Below are positions 52,691-61,514 of a stretch of 64,000 bases of DNA, in pieces. This DNA is from Bacteroidales bacterium (lineage in GTDB: Bacteria; Bacteroidota; Bacteroidia; Bacteroidales; JAGOPY01). A model generated the notes under the pieces. That model worked only from the letters and a program-made list of their open reading frames with translations, ran no database searches and was not told the DNA's origin. Numbering within the stretch: position 1 is the stretch's first letter; each line of letters begins with the position of its first letter. Position numbers and translations under genes: made by a program. The stretch is taken from contig JALNZD010000007.1 in NCBI GenBank assembly GCA_023229505.1, positions 1-64,000 of the forward strand, given 5' to 3'.

Positions 52691-55633
52691 ATGAAAAATT
52701 ACTTCTATACGGCCGTCTTATCCCTGCTGCTCCCAATAATGGCTCTCAGCCAGTGGAGCACAAATCCTGCCGTCACCAACCCTATCAACACCATGACAGG
52801 TGAACAGGCCATTCCTAAAATTGCTACCTGCCCCGATGGAGATTCCTATATCGCATCTTTTTCAAGCGAAAACGGGAACTATAATGTCCGGATGCAGCGC
52901 CTTGACGCCCAGGGCAATACCCTGTGGGCCACTAACGGCATCCTGATCAGTGACAATCCGCAGATGACCTGGCTCACAGACTGGGACATGACTGCCGATG
53001 GCAGCAACCATGCTATTCTTACCTTCCAGGATATCCGGAATGGTGGCAATAACAACGTGGTTGCCTATCGTATCGCCCCGGACGGCAGTTTTATCTGGGG
53101 ACCTGACGGCATCGCCCTTTCAAATAGTACAGCTTTCAATGTTTCACCTAAAGTCACTGTCACTTCGTCAGGAAATGCCGTTTTCGCCTGGCAGGCCGAC
53201 GAAGTTATCATCATGCAGAAAGTCAGTCCCTCAGGCACGCTGTTGTGGGGCTCAGGAATCATCCTTAGCGGCACTCCCACATTTTCCTGGCCCCAGTTAA
53301 TGCCGGTGGGATCCGACGATGTCATCCTGAAATATTTTGAAGATACAGGCCCTTCCTACTCCCCCACTCGCCATGTATTTGCCCGGCGATATAACTCCAG
53401 CGGAAGCCCCGTCTGGTCATCACCCGCAGCTATCTCAACGGCAGGTGGGATCTCCGCATGGACACAAATTTTTCCATTTATCAATGACGGGAGTGATGGA
53501 TTTTATATCGCCTGGCATGATGACCGTGACAATAACATGCTGGCGAGCGCTTATGTCCAGCATATCAGCAACTCAGGAGCAGTATTGTTCCAGGCTAACG
53601 GGGTGGAAGCTTCCACCCTGAGTGGCAGGAATCACTATTATCCGCAGCTCGCCCTGCCACCCGGCTCATCAAATGTATTCGTATTCTGGAATGAAATGGA
53701 CGGTGACCAGAATTTGCGGGGAATCTATGGCCAGAAACTTACATCCACCGGGTCTAGGTTATGGGCCACTACCGGTATGGTTTTCATTGAGATATCTTCA
53801 ACAAATGTATATCCCTATGCCGCAAGAAATTCACCCACCGATGTGGTCTTGTTTTATGATGAATATTTTGATGCCGTCAACAGCCAGCTTAAGGCCATGC
53901 GGGTCGATGCCGATGGCGGTTATGTATGGACACCATCCTTTAAAACCATCTGTTCCGTTAACTCCGAAAAAGTGCATACGGAAGTGAACGACTTTGCCGA
54001 TAACCAGTGGATACTCAGCTGGGAGGACAACCGCTCCGGTGACAGGGATATTTATGCCCAGAACATCCAGCTGAACGGTGACCTTGGACCCTGGGACCCG
54101 CAGGAAGGAACAATAGAAGGGATGGTGACCCTCGTTGGAGGAACCGCCAGCGTTACCCTTGTAAGCGTGGAAGCAGGAGAGATTGTGACCAACCCTGATA
54201 CCACAGGGTTCTATTCCATGGTGGTTCCTAGTGGAACTTATGAAGTTATCGGCAGCCTTGCCAGATATGAATCAGATACTGTTCCCGGTGTAGTAGTAGT
54301 AACCGACCAGACTACTGACGATGTCAACCTTACACTGGTAGCTCTGCCAACTGGATTTATTACCGGAACAGTAATTTTGACTGAAGGGAACGGGGATGTG
54401 ACCGAAGTGGAAGTCACTGCAGGTTATCATACTGTCAACCCGGATGCATCAGGCAACTATACAATGGAAATCGAGATTGGCACTTATGATGTAACAGCTG
54501 CCCTTGCAGGATATGTCGCTGAAACAGATACGGGGATTGTGGTTGTTGAAGGTATGACTACTGTCGGCGTGGATTTTGAGCTTTCTCTCGTTCCAACCAC
54601 CGGTTTTATCGAAGGCATGGTCCTGCTTCAGAATGGCACAGGAGATGTGACCCAGGTGGATGTTACCGCAGGGACTGTAACCGTTAATCCGGATACCACA
54701 GGACATTATATCATGGAGATAACGGCCGGTACCTGGGAGGTCACAGCCAGCCTTACAGGATTCCTTACGGGGGTGGTCCCGGGAGTAGTAGTGCAAGTGG
54801 AGCAAACGACTCCCGATGTGGATTTCTTCCTTTACCAGGCCCCCGATGTTGGCTATATTGAAGGTTTTGTCACCCTTTTGAACGGATCCGGTGATGTAAC
54901 GGAAGCAACAGTCGCGGCTGGTGGGCAGACAAATCATCCTTCATCCAATGGATATTATTTCCTGGCCTTGCCGGAAGGCACTTATACGGTGGTTGCCAGT
55001 CATCCTTACACCCTGCCGGACAGTATTACCAATGTAGCAGTGGTAACAGGGGCAACCACGGGAGATGTTGATTTGGAACTCGAAATACTCAGAGGAGATT
55101 TAGTCAGTAAAGCAGTCGATGATTTCAATAACCCCCTTAATAATGTTGATGTTGAGATTACCGGCCCGGAAGGGATTTATACTGGAACCATTACAAACGA
55201 TTCGCTGATCTTCGAAGATCTCCCTTACGGCCTGTATAACGGCACTGCCTGGCTTGAAGGCTTTGAACCGGTTTATGCGAATGATGAAATGGACGAGACA
55301 GATCATGATATAGTCTTCTATTTTTATACCACGGGAATTATTGAAGGTAAAGCTAAACCAGATGAATTCATGGTCGTATCCCCGAATCCTTTTTTCGGAT
55401 CTACTTTTATTACCTTACAATTGAATGATCCTTCTGCTGTCTCTCTAAAAATCTATTCCCAGCAGGGACAATTAATCACAACGCTGGCTGAAGGGAAAAT
55501 GGATGCGGGTATTCATCATATGGCCTGGAGTGGTAAAAGCGAATCCGGACAGGTTGTTGCGCCAGGTATGTATACAATCGTTCTGCAAACTTCGTTGGGT
55601 AGGTTATCAAAAGTTTTAATCAAACAGTTCTGA
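52691..55633 (+). CDS. Large secreted T9SS cargo protein with tandem carboxypeptidase-regulatory-like repeats
   Basis: 980 residues. Signal peptide (~1-20, MALSQ). Residues ~25-465 form a repetitive beta domain resembling a propeller, with recurring W and N-x-G-x-x-W patterns (NTLWATNGILIS, GSFIWGPDGIALS, SRLWATTGMVF). Residues ~474-800 hold four tandem ~82-residue modules, each starting like GFIEGMVLLQNGTGDVT and carrying GTYEV or GTWEV, of the carboxypeptidase-regulatory type; a fifth is divergent. The end (~895-980) is a type A T9SS sorting domain: VVSPNPFFGSTFITLQL, LKIYSQQGQLI, APGMYTIVL and a basic final KVLIKQF. Function unknown; cell-surface display or secretion is well supported. Confidence 0.88.
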   Translation: MKNYFYTAVLSLLLPIMALSQWSTNPAVTNPINTMTGEQAIPKIATCPDGDSYIASFSSENGNYNVRMQRLDAQGNTLWATNGILISDNPQMTWLTDWDMTADGSNHAILTFQDIRNGGNNNVVAYRIAPDGSFIWGPDGIALSNSTAFNVSPKVTVTSSGNAVFAWQADEVIIMQKVSPSGTLLWGSGIILSGTPTFSWPQLMPVGSDDVILKYFEDTGPSYSPTRHVFARRYNSSGSPVWSSPAAISTAGGISAWTQIFPFINDGSDGFYIAWHDDRDNNMLASAYVQHISNSGAVLFQANGVEASTLSGRNHYYPQLALPPGSSNVFVFWNEMDGDQNLRGIYGQKLTSTGSRLWATTGMVFIEISSTNVYPYAARNSPTDVVLFYDEYFDAVNSQLKAMRVDADGGYVWTPSFKTICSVNSEKVHTEVNDFADNQWILSWEDNRSGDRDIYAQNIQLNGDLGPWDPQEGTIEGMVTLVGGTASVTLVSVEAGEIVTNPDTTGFYSMVVPSGTYEVIGSLARYESDTVPGVVVVTDQTTDDVNLTLVALPTGFITGTVILTEGNGDVTEVEVTAGYHTVNPDASGNYTMEIEIGTYDVTAALAGYVAETDTGIVVVEGMTTVGVDFELSLVPTTGFIEGMVLLQNGTGDVTQVDVTAGTVTVNPDTTGHYIMEITAGTWEVTASLTGFLTGVVPGVVVQVEQTTPDVDFFLYQAPDVGYIEGFVTLLNGSGDVTEATVAAGGQTNHPSSNGYYFLALPEGTYTVVASHPYTLPDSITNVAVVTGATTGDVDLELEILRGDLVSKAVDDFNNPLNNVDVEITGPEGIYTGTITNDSLIFEDLPYGLYNGTAWLEGFEPVYANDEMDETDHDIVFYFYTTGIIEGKAKPDEFMVVSPNPFFGSTFITLQLNDPSAVSLKIYSQQGQLITTLAEGKMDAGIHHMAWSGKSESGQVVAPGMYTIVLQTSLGRLSKVLIKQF

Positions 55634-55720
55634 CGCTGTCAGGTCCACTTTCAGCGGACGCTGACAGGTCAGTTTGCTGTTTCAACCTGACAGCTCCGCC
55701 TGAGGCGGACTGTCAGCGTT
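55631..55720. repeat. Nested inverted-repeat element of GACGCTGTCAGGTCC type
   Basis: GACGCTGTCAGGTCC and CGGACGCTGACAGGTC, then CCTGACAGCTCCGCC and GGCGGACTGTCAGCGTT, pair in two nested ways. Starts at the T9SS gene stop. Same family as 31392-31475. Confidence 0.7.
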
Positions 55721-55775
55721 GTAAAGATAAACAGGTTAATTGGGTTGACCCTTTGGTTTGTTCTTAATCAGTAAC

Positions 55776-56861
55776 TTATTTATAAATCCTGTAAATGCAC
55801 CCGGCCAGGTCGTCAGATATAAACAGCGATCCATCCGGCCCGACTTGTACATCAGCAGGCCGGCCCCAGGCTGTTTCGCCCTGGAGCCAGCCGGCAGCGA
55901 AAACCTCGTAACCAATTGCGCGCTCTTCATCAATATTTACATATGAAATCCGGTATCCCGTCTTTTTTGAGCGGTTCCACGAGCCATGCTCAGCAATGAA
56001 GATTCCGCCCTTGTACTTTTTATCAAACATCTCCCCGGTATAAAAACGCATGCCCAGTGCGGCAACATGAGCAGGTAATTCTAAAGCAGGAGTGGTGAAA
56101 ACGCCGCTTTTGGGCCGTTGAGGCCAGAATTCGGGATCTATTATTTTCCCGTGTATGTATGGAAACCCAAAATGCTGGCCATCGACACGGGCTTTATTCA
56201 ATTCATCAGGCGGAATATCATCACCCATATCATCGCGTCCGTTGTCAGTAAACCAAAGCACACCTGAGGCCGGGTCCCAGTCGAACCCTACCGTATTTCT
56301 CACACCTTCGGCATAATATTCCAATACTTTACCATCCAGCGACATCCTCATAATCCTGGCATACCACACTTTATCAGGAAGACAAACATTGCACGGAGCT
56401 CCAACCGGGATATACAACTTGCCGTCCGGCCCAACCCGGATGAATTTCCATCCATGTAATTTGTCTGAAGGGAAATTACTATTGACAACAACCGGCTTCG
56501 GTGACGTATTCACCGTCTGCAGGATGTTTTCATATTTAAGGATGCGGGAAATCCCGGAGACATATAAGTCGCCTTCATAATAATCAAGCCCTGCAGGCAT
56601 TTCCAAACTATCATCAATGATAATGACCGATCGGTCCGGCCTGATAGCATACACCTTGCCTTCTTCCATCGAGCCAACAAATAAAGTACCGTCTTCGGCA
56701 AAATCCATAGCACGGGCATTGGTTACACCTATGGCATAGACCTCAATTTTGTATCCTTTGGGCAGCATGATCTTTTCCAGGTTGAAAGAACTTTTTGGTA
56801 TTACCTGGCTGATAACTATCAGTGGAATTAGGATCAGTGCTGTTAAAATTATTTTTATCAT
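55776..56861 (-). CDS. Sorbosone dehydrogenase/PQQ-glucose-dehydrogenase-like beta-propeller protein
   Basis: 361 residues, exported (signal ~1-19, ILIPLIVISQ). Six-bladed propeller of the GDH/sorbosone dehydrogenase family: KIMLPKGYKIEVYAIGVTNAR, TLFVGSMEEGKVYAI, AGLDYYEGDLYVSGISRILKY, YAEGVRNTVGFDWDPASGVLWFTDNGRDDMGDD (read in parts), then FIAEHGSWNRSKKTGYRI and GPDGSLFISDDLAGCIYRI. PQQ dependence is a family property only; several Bacteroidota members are uncharacterised. The gene is monocistronic, opposite in direction to the defence run. Confidence 0.85.
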   Translation of the reverse strand: MIKIILTALILIPLIVISQVIPKSSFNLEKIMLPKGYKIEVYAIGVTNARAMDFAEDGTLFVGSMEEGKVYAIRPDRSVIIIDDSLEMPAGLDYYEGDLYVSGISRILKYENILQTVNTSPKPVVVNSNFPSDKLHGWKFIRVGPDGKLYIPVGAPCNVCLPDKVWYARIMRMSLDGKVLEYYAEGVRNTVGFDWDPASGVLWFTDNGRDDMGDDIPPDELNKARVDGQHFGFPYIHGKIIDPEFWPQRPKSGVFTTPALELPAHVAALGMRFYTGEMFDKKYKGGIFIAEHGSWNRSKKTGYRISYVNIDEERAIGYEVFAAGWLQGETAWGRPADVQVGPDGSLFISDDLAGCIYRIYK

Positions 56862-56950
56862 GCGGTTGGTTCTGTTTACCGGTATAAGACTTTGATTGAA
56901 CCGGCAAAGTTAAATCAAAATTGATGTTGAAAAGATTTTTGGAAATAACG

Positions 56951-57009
56951 TTGTCAGTTAAATTATTACCGCTATTTTTGACACTAAATGTCAATAGAAT
57001 ATATGTCAA
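56951..57009 (+). promoter_or_regulatory. Promoter and operator of the defence run
   Basis: TTG (56951-56953), 19 bp, then TATTTTTG (56973-56980): a full match to the Bacteroidota TTTG-N19-TAnnTTTG promoter. Directly after it, TTGACA (56978-56983) and TGTCAA (56989-56994) form an inverted repeat with a further TGTCAA half-site at 57004-57009. These are good binding sites for the XRE protein encoded next, so autoregulation is likely. Confidence 0.6.
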
Positions 57010-57329
57010 CAGAAACGATAGGCGAAACGCTGAGAAAATTAAGGGGGCAAAACGAACTACCTTTACGCAAAGTTGCTGCATTGCTTGACATCGATGTCGC
57101 TATTTTAAGCAAAATGGAACGAGGCGAACGCAAGATGACAAAGGAAGTTGTTTTAAAACTTGCAGACATATACAAATACAATGCAGACGATCTTTTAGTT
57201 TTGTTTCTCAGCGACAAAATAATGTTTGAAATTCGAGACGAAGACCTTGGAGAAAAAGCACTGAAAATTGCGGAGCAAAGAGTGAAATATTTAAATGATA
57301 AAAAGAGCATAAGTGGCGCTACCGATTAA
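57003..57329 (+). CDS. XRE-family transcriptional regulator
   Basis: About 108 residues. HTH at ~4-60: IGETLRKLRGQNELPLRKVAALLDIDVAILSKMERGERKM, read in parts. The C-terminal half (ALKIAEQRVKYLND) probably dimerises. Start at ATG 57003 is preferred because the promoter -7 box ends at 56980 and the first ATG (56988) would be at the transcription start. Similar regulators stand beside DNA modification genes. It overlaps the next gene by 17 bp and is likely the control gene of the whole downstream run. Confidence 0.82.
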   Translation: MSTETIGETLRKLRGQNELPLRKVAALLDIDVAILSKMERGERKMTKEVVLKLADIYKYNADDLLVLFLSDKIMFEIRDEDLGEKALKIAEQRVKYLNDKKSISGATD

Positions 57330-59160
57330 TATCGATGAGTTACTACATGGTAATACTGTTGAATGGGACCGTATTGAGCTTAAGAAAGGCTGCAATCCTG
57401 AAAGTATTTTGCATTCTCTTTGTGCTTATGCGAATGATATAAACAATTGGGATGGAGGATATATTATAATTGGTGTAGAAGAAGAATATGGAGTTGCAAA
57501 GCTTCCTCCTATGGGGTTAAAACCAGATCAACTTGATGCAATTCAAAAGAAATTAATTGAATTATCCTATAAAATTTCTCCTACCTATATACCTGTTTCA
57601 CAACCATATCTAAAAGAGGGGAAATATATTTTAGTTATATGGGCACCGGCCGGCGATAACCGTCCATATAAAGCCCCAGTTAGCCTATCTGGGAAGAAAT
57701 CAGAGAAGGCATGGTACATAAAACGTGGTTCTATAACCATTAGAGTCAAAGATGGCTCTGCGGATGAAAGAAGATTACTCGAATTGACAGCAAGAATTCC
57801 TTTTGATGACCGTATCAACCAAAATGCCAAACTTGATGACTTGAGTTTACAATTGATCCAGTCACACTTGAAAGAGATAATGAGTTCATTGTATGACGAA
57901 AGTTCAAAGATTCCTTTTCAGGACTTGTGCAAACAAATGAAAGTTGCAAAAGGCCCTGACGAAAACCTCAGGCCTACAAATGCTGGATTATTGCTATTAA
58001 ATGAACAACCGGAGCAATTTTTCCCCGGGGCTAAGATAGAACTTGTAATACACAAAGGTAAAGCCGGTAAAGATTATGTAGAAAAAATTTTTACCGGTCC
58101 TATAGTTAAGCAGGTAAGAGATTCCCTGAACTTTATAAACTCCAATATTATTCAGGAGCAGGTTTCTAAAGCTCCTGGTCAGGCGGAGGCAGTACGGTTC
58201 TTTAATTATCCTTATCAGGCTATTGAAGAAGTATTGGTCAATGCTGTTTATCACAGAAGTTATGAACGCGAAAATCCGGTTGAAATACAGATACTTCCCG
58301 ACAGGATTGAAATTTTAAGTTTCCCAGGGCCAATGCCGCCGGTTGATAAGGAAATGCTAAAAAGAGAAAGAGTTGTTCCCAGAGAATACAGAAACAGGAA
58401 ATTGGGTGGATTTTTAAAAGAACTTAAACTTACCGAGGGTAGAGGAACAGGATTCCCTAGTATTCGTAGAAGTCTTGAACTTAATGGCTCGCCTCCTCCT
58501 ACATTTGAAACAGATGATGACCGGTCTTATTTCCTTGGTATTATTGAAATTCATCCTTTGGCTCAAAAGATAGAACCACAAAGAGCCGTAGATGTGACCA
58601 AAGATGAGACCAAAGATAATGGCTTGTTAATTAATTCTTTAGATGATGTTGACTATTATCTTAGGTCAGTGGATGACCAAAGATGGAACCAGGTTGAAAA
58701 ACAGATAATAGGGAAAGTAGATGATTTATATTTAGACGTATTGCTTTATTGCATTACCCCCAGAACAAGAGAAGAAATATTTAAACATATAAAAAAATAC
58801 AACAATAGCAGGAACTTTAACAATTACATTCAGCCTGTTGTTGAGGTAGGTTGGTTGATGCTTACTTTACGCGATAAACCTACCAGTAAAAATCAAAAAT
58901 ATGAAACATCCCATTTAGCCAAAAGACTAATTAAATCTCAGATAACAGGCATAAAACGGGAACCTGTTGCTTCATCAAATATTGCTTCGGTGGGTTATGA
59001 TGCAGAGAGAAAAATTCTGGAGATAGAATTTCATCATGGCGGAGTATATCAGTACTTTGATGTACCTGAAGTAATTTATGAAGAATTGATGAGTTCGTCA
59101 TCGCTTGCCAGTTACTTTCACCATAATATTCGTGAAAATTATAAACTTGAGAAAACATAA
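57313..59160 (+). CDS. AlbA_2 (Schlafen-like)/GHKL ATPase protein with C-terminal KTSC domain
   Basis: 615 residues. The N-terminal AlbA_2/Schlafen-like domain (~1-150: EWDRIELKKGCNPESILHSLCAYAN, GYIIIGVEE, AWYIKRGSITIRVKDGSADERRLLEL, in parts) is linked to RNA/DNA binding or nucleolysis. The GHKL-type ATPase (~285-415) has an N-box EEVLVNAVYHRSY, then PDRIEILSFPGP and EGRGTGFPSIRRSLELNG. A winged-helix-like region follows (~470-530). Residues ~549-615 are a KTSC domain (REPVASSNIASVGYDAERKI...HHGGVYQYFDVP). The AlbA_2-HATPase pairing is known from RecG-like transcription regulators and defence proteins; the KTSC tail is unusual. An antiviral effector or regulator role is inferred. Confidence 0.82.
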   Translation: MALPINIDELLHGNTVEWDRIELKKGCNPESILHSLCAYANDINNWDGGYIIIGVEEEYGVAKLPPMGLKPDQLDAIQKKLIELSYKISPTYIPVSQPYLKEGKYILVIWAPAGDNRPYKAPVSLSGKKSEKAWYIKRGSITIRVKDGSADERRLLELTARIPFDDRINQNAKLDDLSLQLIQSHLKEIMSSLYDESSKIPFQDLCKQMKVAKGPDENLRPTNAGLLLLNEQPEQFFPGAKIELVIHKGKAGKDYVEKIFTGPIVKQVRDSLNFINSNIIQEQVSKAPGQAEAVRFFNYPYQAIEEVLVNAVYHRSYERENPVEIQILPDRIEILSFPGPMPPVDKEMLKRERVVPREYRNRKLGGFLKELKLTEGRGTGFPSIRRSLELNGSPPPTFETDDDRSYFLGIIEIHPLAQKIEPQRAVDVTKDETKDNGLLINSLDDVDYYLRSVDDQRWNQVEKQIIGKVDDLYLDVLLYCITPRTREEIFKHIKKYNNSRNFNNYIQPVVEVGWLMLTLRDKPTSKNQKYETSHLAKRLIKSQITGIKREPVASSNIASVGYDAERKILEIEFHHGGVYQYFDVPEVIYEELMSSSSLASYFHHNIRENYKLEKT

Positions 59161-59172
59161 ACCAGAGCAAAA

Positions 59173-59382
59173 ATGAAAAGGGAAAGTGTAAGTTCATCAA
59201 ATTTAGCCTCAGTAGGTTACGATGCAGATAAGAAAATTCTAGAAATAGAATTTAATCATGGTGGAGTTTATCAGTATTTTGATGTGCCAAAAGAAGTTTA
59301 TGATGAATTGATGAATGCCGATTCTCTTGGTTCCTATTTCTATCATAATATTCGAGATGATTATAAATATATCAAACTTTAA
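59173..59382 (+). CDS. Stand-alone KTSC-domain protein
   Basis: 69 residues making up one KTSC domain: SSSNLASVGYDADKKILEIE, FNHGGVYQYFDVP and SLGSYFYHNIRDDYKYIKL. KTSC is a small domain of unknown function found alone or attached to varied enzymes, including defence-related ones. Its first 39 residues differ by one amino acid from the C-terminal domain of the PIN protein at 59693, and by eye only five bases differ over that stretch. It starts 12 bp after the AlbA_2 gene. Confidence 0.85.
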   Translation: MKRESVSSSNLASVGYDADKKILEIEFNHGGVYQYFDVPKEVYDELMNADSLGSYFYHNIRDDYKYIKL

Positions 59383-59393
59383 AAAATATCAAC

Positions 59394-59681
59394 ATGAAAA
59401 ATGAAATTTGTAAAGCTATCAGGAACAAAAAAATAATAAAGTTTCTTTATGATGGCGAAAGTCGTACTGTTGAACCTCATTGTTATGGTTTAACAACCAA
59501 AGGTAATGAAGCAATTAGGGCATATCAAATTGCTGGTTATAGTTCTTCAGGCAAGATGGGTTGGAAATTATATGACTTATCTAAAGCTGGAAATATTCAG
59601 GTGCTTGATGAGTCATTTGATATTAGAAACGATTACAAAAAAGGAGATAAAGGAATGAGTGAAATTTATTGTGAATTATAA
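59394..59681 (+). CDS. WYL-like domain protein, first copy
   Basis: 95 residues. EICKAIRNKKIIKFLYDGESRTVEPHCYGL is the start of a WYL-type SH3-like fold, and AYQIAGYSSSGKMGWKLYDLSKAGNIQVLDESF its remainder (both read in parts). Full WYL regulators usually carry an HTH, missing here. WYL domains bind nucleic acid or ligands and are common in phage-defence regulation. It lies 11 bp after the KTSC gene. Confidence 0.72.
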   Translation: MKNEICKAIRNKKIIKFLYDGESRTVEPHCYGLTTKGNEAIRAYQIAGYSSSGKMGWKLYDLSKAGNIQVLDESFDIRNDYKKGDKGMSEIYCEL

Positions 59682-59692
59682 ATAAAAAAATA

Positions 59693-60793
59693 ATGGAAGA
59701 ATTTGATATTTTTAATAATAATAAAAAGTATCCTGATGCTTCACAAATATTTGATCTTAAGGTCAAATCTAAAGAAGAAATAAAAGATAAGTGTTTATTT
59801 CTTATTGATACAAATGCATTACTGATACCATATACCGTTTCTTCACATGGTTTAGAGGAAATTAGAAATTTTTTTAAAAAAATTATTGCAGAAAAGAGAT
59901 TCTTTATTCCAGCCCAAGTTGCAAGGGAATTTGCAAACAATAGACCAAATAAACTCACAGAAGTTTTTCAAAAATTAGTTAGATATCGAGATGGTTTTCA
60001 AACTCCAAAATTGGAAGAACATCCAATATTACAAAGTACAGTTGAATTTGATTCATTACAAAGTAAAAAAGAAGATTATGATCTAGCACTCAAGAGATTA
60101 AGAGAAGAAGTACAAAATGTTATACATGTTGTTGAAAATTGGAATTGGGATGACCCTGTAAGTTTGACTTATAAAGAACTATTCAATAAAGATTTGATTA
60201 TTGAACATGCTATAATAGAAGATAAATTTAAAGAAAATTTAAAATATAGATATAAACATAAAATTCCACCCGGATATAAAGACAACTCTAGAGAAGATGA
60301 AGGAATTGGAGACCTATTGATTTGGGAGACAATAATAAAAATTGCTAAGGAAAAAAAACAAGATATTATTTTTATTACAGGAGATAATAAAGCAGATTGG
60401 AAACATAGAAGTGAAAAAAAAGGATTATACCCCAGATTTGAATTAACTGTAGAATTTAAACAAAAATGCGATAATAAGGATTTGTTATTACTTGAATTAT
60501 CAGAAGCTCTTAAACTATTTGGGATTAGTCCTGAAACAGTCAAAGAAGTAAAATCTATCGAAAAAGAATATGAGAAAATTATGAAAAGGAAAAGTGTAAG
60601 TTCATCCAATTTAGCCTCGGTAGGTTACGATGCAGATAAGAAAATTTTAGAAATAGAATTTAATCATGGCGGAGTTTATCAGTATTTTGATGTGCCACAA
60701 GATACCTATGATGAATTGATGGCGGCTGATTCCCATGGCAGATATTTTGTGCATAATATAAAAGATGATTATGAATTTAACCGCTTAAAATAA
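59693..60793 (+). CDS. PIN-like nuclease fused to a KTSC domain
   Basis: 366 residues. A PIN-like domain (PIN_8/DUF4935 type) spans ~35-260. First acidic residue in CLFLIDTNALLIPY, second set in VAREFANN and EDEGIGDLLIWETI, last in DIIFITGDNKADW, the classical spread of carboxylates for metal-dependent RNase activity. The C-terminal KTSC domain begins at an internal Met (residue 297, base 60581: MKRKSVSSSNLASVGYD) and looks exactly like a stand-alone KTSC gene fused by loss of the upstream stop. PIN_8 proteins occur in toxin and phage-defence contexts. The composition is strongly AT-rich. Confidence 0.82.
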   Translation: MEEFDIFNNNKKYPDASQIFDLKVKSKEEIKDKCLFLIDTNALLIPYTVSSHGLEEIRNFFKKIIAEKRFFIPAQVAREFANNRPNKLTEVFQKLVRYRDGFQTPKLEEHPILQSTVEFDSLQSKKEDYDLALKRLREEVQNVIHVVENWNWDDPVSLTYKELFNKDLIIEHAIIEDKFKENLKYRYKHKIPPGYKDNSREDEGIGDLLIWETIIKIAKEKKQDIIFITGDNKADWKHRSEKKGLYPRFELTVEFKQKCDNKDLLLLELSEALKLFGISPETVKEVKSIEKEYEKIMKRKSVSSSNLASVGYDADKKILEIEFNHGGVYQYFDVPQDTYDELMAADSHGRYFVHNIKDDYEFNRLK

Positions 60794-60799
60794 TTATTT

Positions 60800-61018
60800 A
60801 TGGAAAAATATTTAAACAAAAGTGGCAATTCTCCCATCACTCATTATGAAATTGGTATTGATTTCATTATAGTTAGATTTAAAGGAGGAAAAGATTATAT
60901 TTATAGTTATAAAGGCAAAGCAGGTAAGTATAATGTCGATATTATGAAATCCCTTGCAGTTCGTGGTTCGGGATTAAGTGCATATATAACCAAGAATGTA
61001 AAATATTCATATGACTAA
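60800..61018 (+). CDS. Divergent KTSC-like small protein
   Basis: 72 residues. The pattern SPITHYEIGIDFIIVRFKGG...YIYSYKG...MKSLAVRGSGLSAYITKNVK parallels KTSC (S-x-x-I/L-x3-Y, I-x-V/I-x-F-x-x-G-x-x-Y-x-Y, then G-x-Y-x-x-x-N-I/V-K) but without sequence identity. Short proteins with this G-S-G-L-x-x-Y/F-I ending are widespread in prophage and defence regions; no official name recognised. It is 6 bp after the PIN gene. Confidence 0.6.
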   Translation: MEKYLNKSGNSPITHYEIGIDFIIVRFKGGKDYIYSYKGKAGKYNVDIMKSLAVRGSGLSAYITKNVKYSYD

Positions 61019-61081
61019 ACATTTTCCCAGCAAAGACTCATACAGTTCAGCTTAGGTTCATGTCTTAGACATAAATATCGG

Positions 61082-61159
61082 ATGGATACTAAATCTCTTG
61101 GAAAATACTTTATGGCAAATATTAGGAATAATGATAAATATGTTAAACTTAAAAAATAA
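61082..61159 (+). pseudogene. C-terminal remnant of another KTSC domain
   Basis: A 25-codon frame (MDTKSLGKYFMANIRNNDKY then VKLKK and stop) equals the final third of a KTSC domain, cf. SLGSYFYHNIRDDYKYIKL at 59382. The first two thirds are missing; upstream (61019-61081) nothing matches. It shows that at least one more KTSC module existed here. Confidence 0.7.
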
Positions 61160-61163
61160 AATT

Positions 61164-61511
61164 ATGAATACATTAGAAATTTTAATTGAAGCTATCAAGA
61201 ATAGGCAGCCAATTTCCTTTGAATATAACAAAGAAGGAAAAGTAGAGGGAACACGATTTGGAAAGCCCTATGCAGTTTTTATTTATATTGCAAAAAACAC
61301 TAGAATACAAAGCACTAAAGTTCATATTGTTCAAACAGGTGGAGTTTCTGATACAAGAGAAGAAAACCAATTTGAAAGTTTTAGAATGTTCAATATTGAA
61401 GATCTTTCAAATGTAAAAATCTTAGAAGATGAAAAAGTCTTTGGACCTCCTTTTCACGAAAATTATAACCCTGAATGGGAAGGCTATAGAGATGTAATTG
61501 CAAAAATTTAG
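61164..61511 (+). CDS. WYL-like domain protein, second copy
   Basis: 115 residues from ATG 61164; the frame extends upstream through the KTSC remnant but out of its frame. LEILIEAIKNRQPISFEYNKEGKVEGTRFGKPYAVF is the WYL-type opening, and FESFRMFNIEDLSNVKILED corresponds to LYDLSKAGNIQVLDESF of the first copy. Partner or regulator function unknown. It lies 3 bp before the Shedu gene and could be its regulator or accessory. Confidence 0.65.
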   Translation: MNTLEILIEAIKNRQPISFEYNKEGKVEGTRFGKPYAVFIYIAKNTRIQSTKVHIVQTGGVSDTREENQFESFRMFNIEDLSNVKILEDEKVFGPPFHENYNPEWEGYRDVIAKI

Positions 61512-61514
61512 AAG

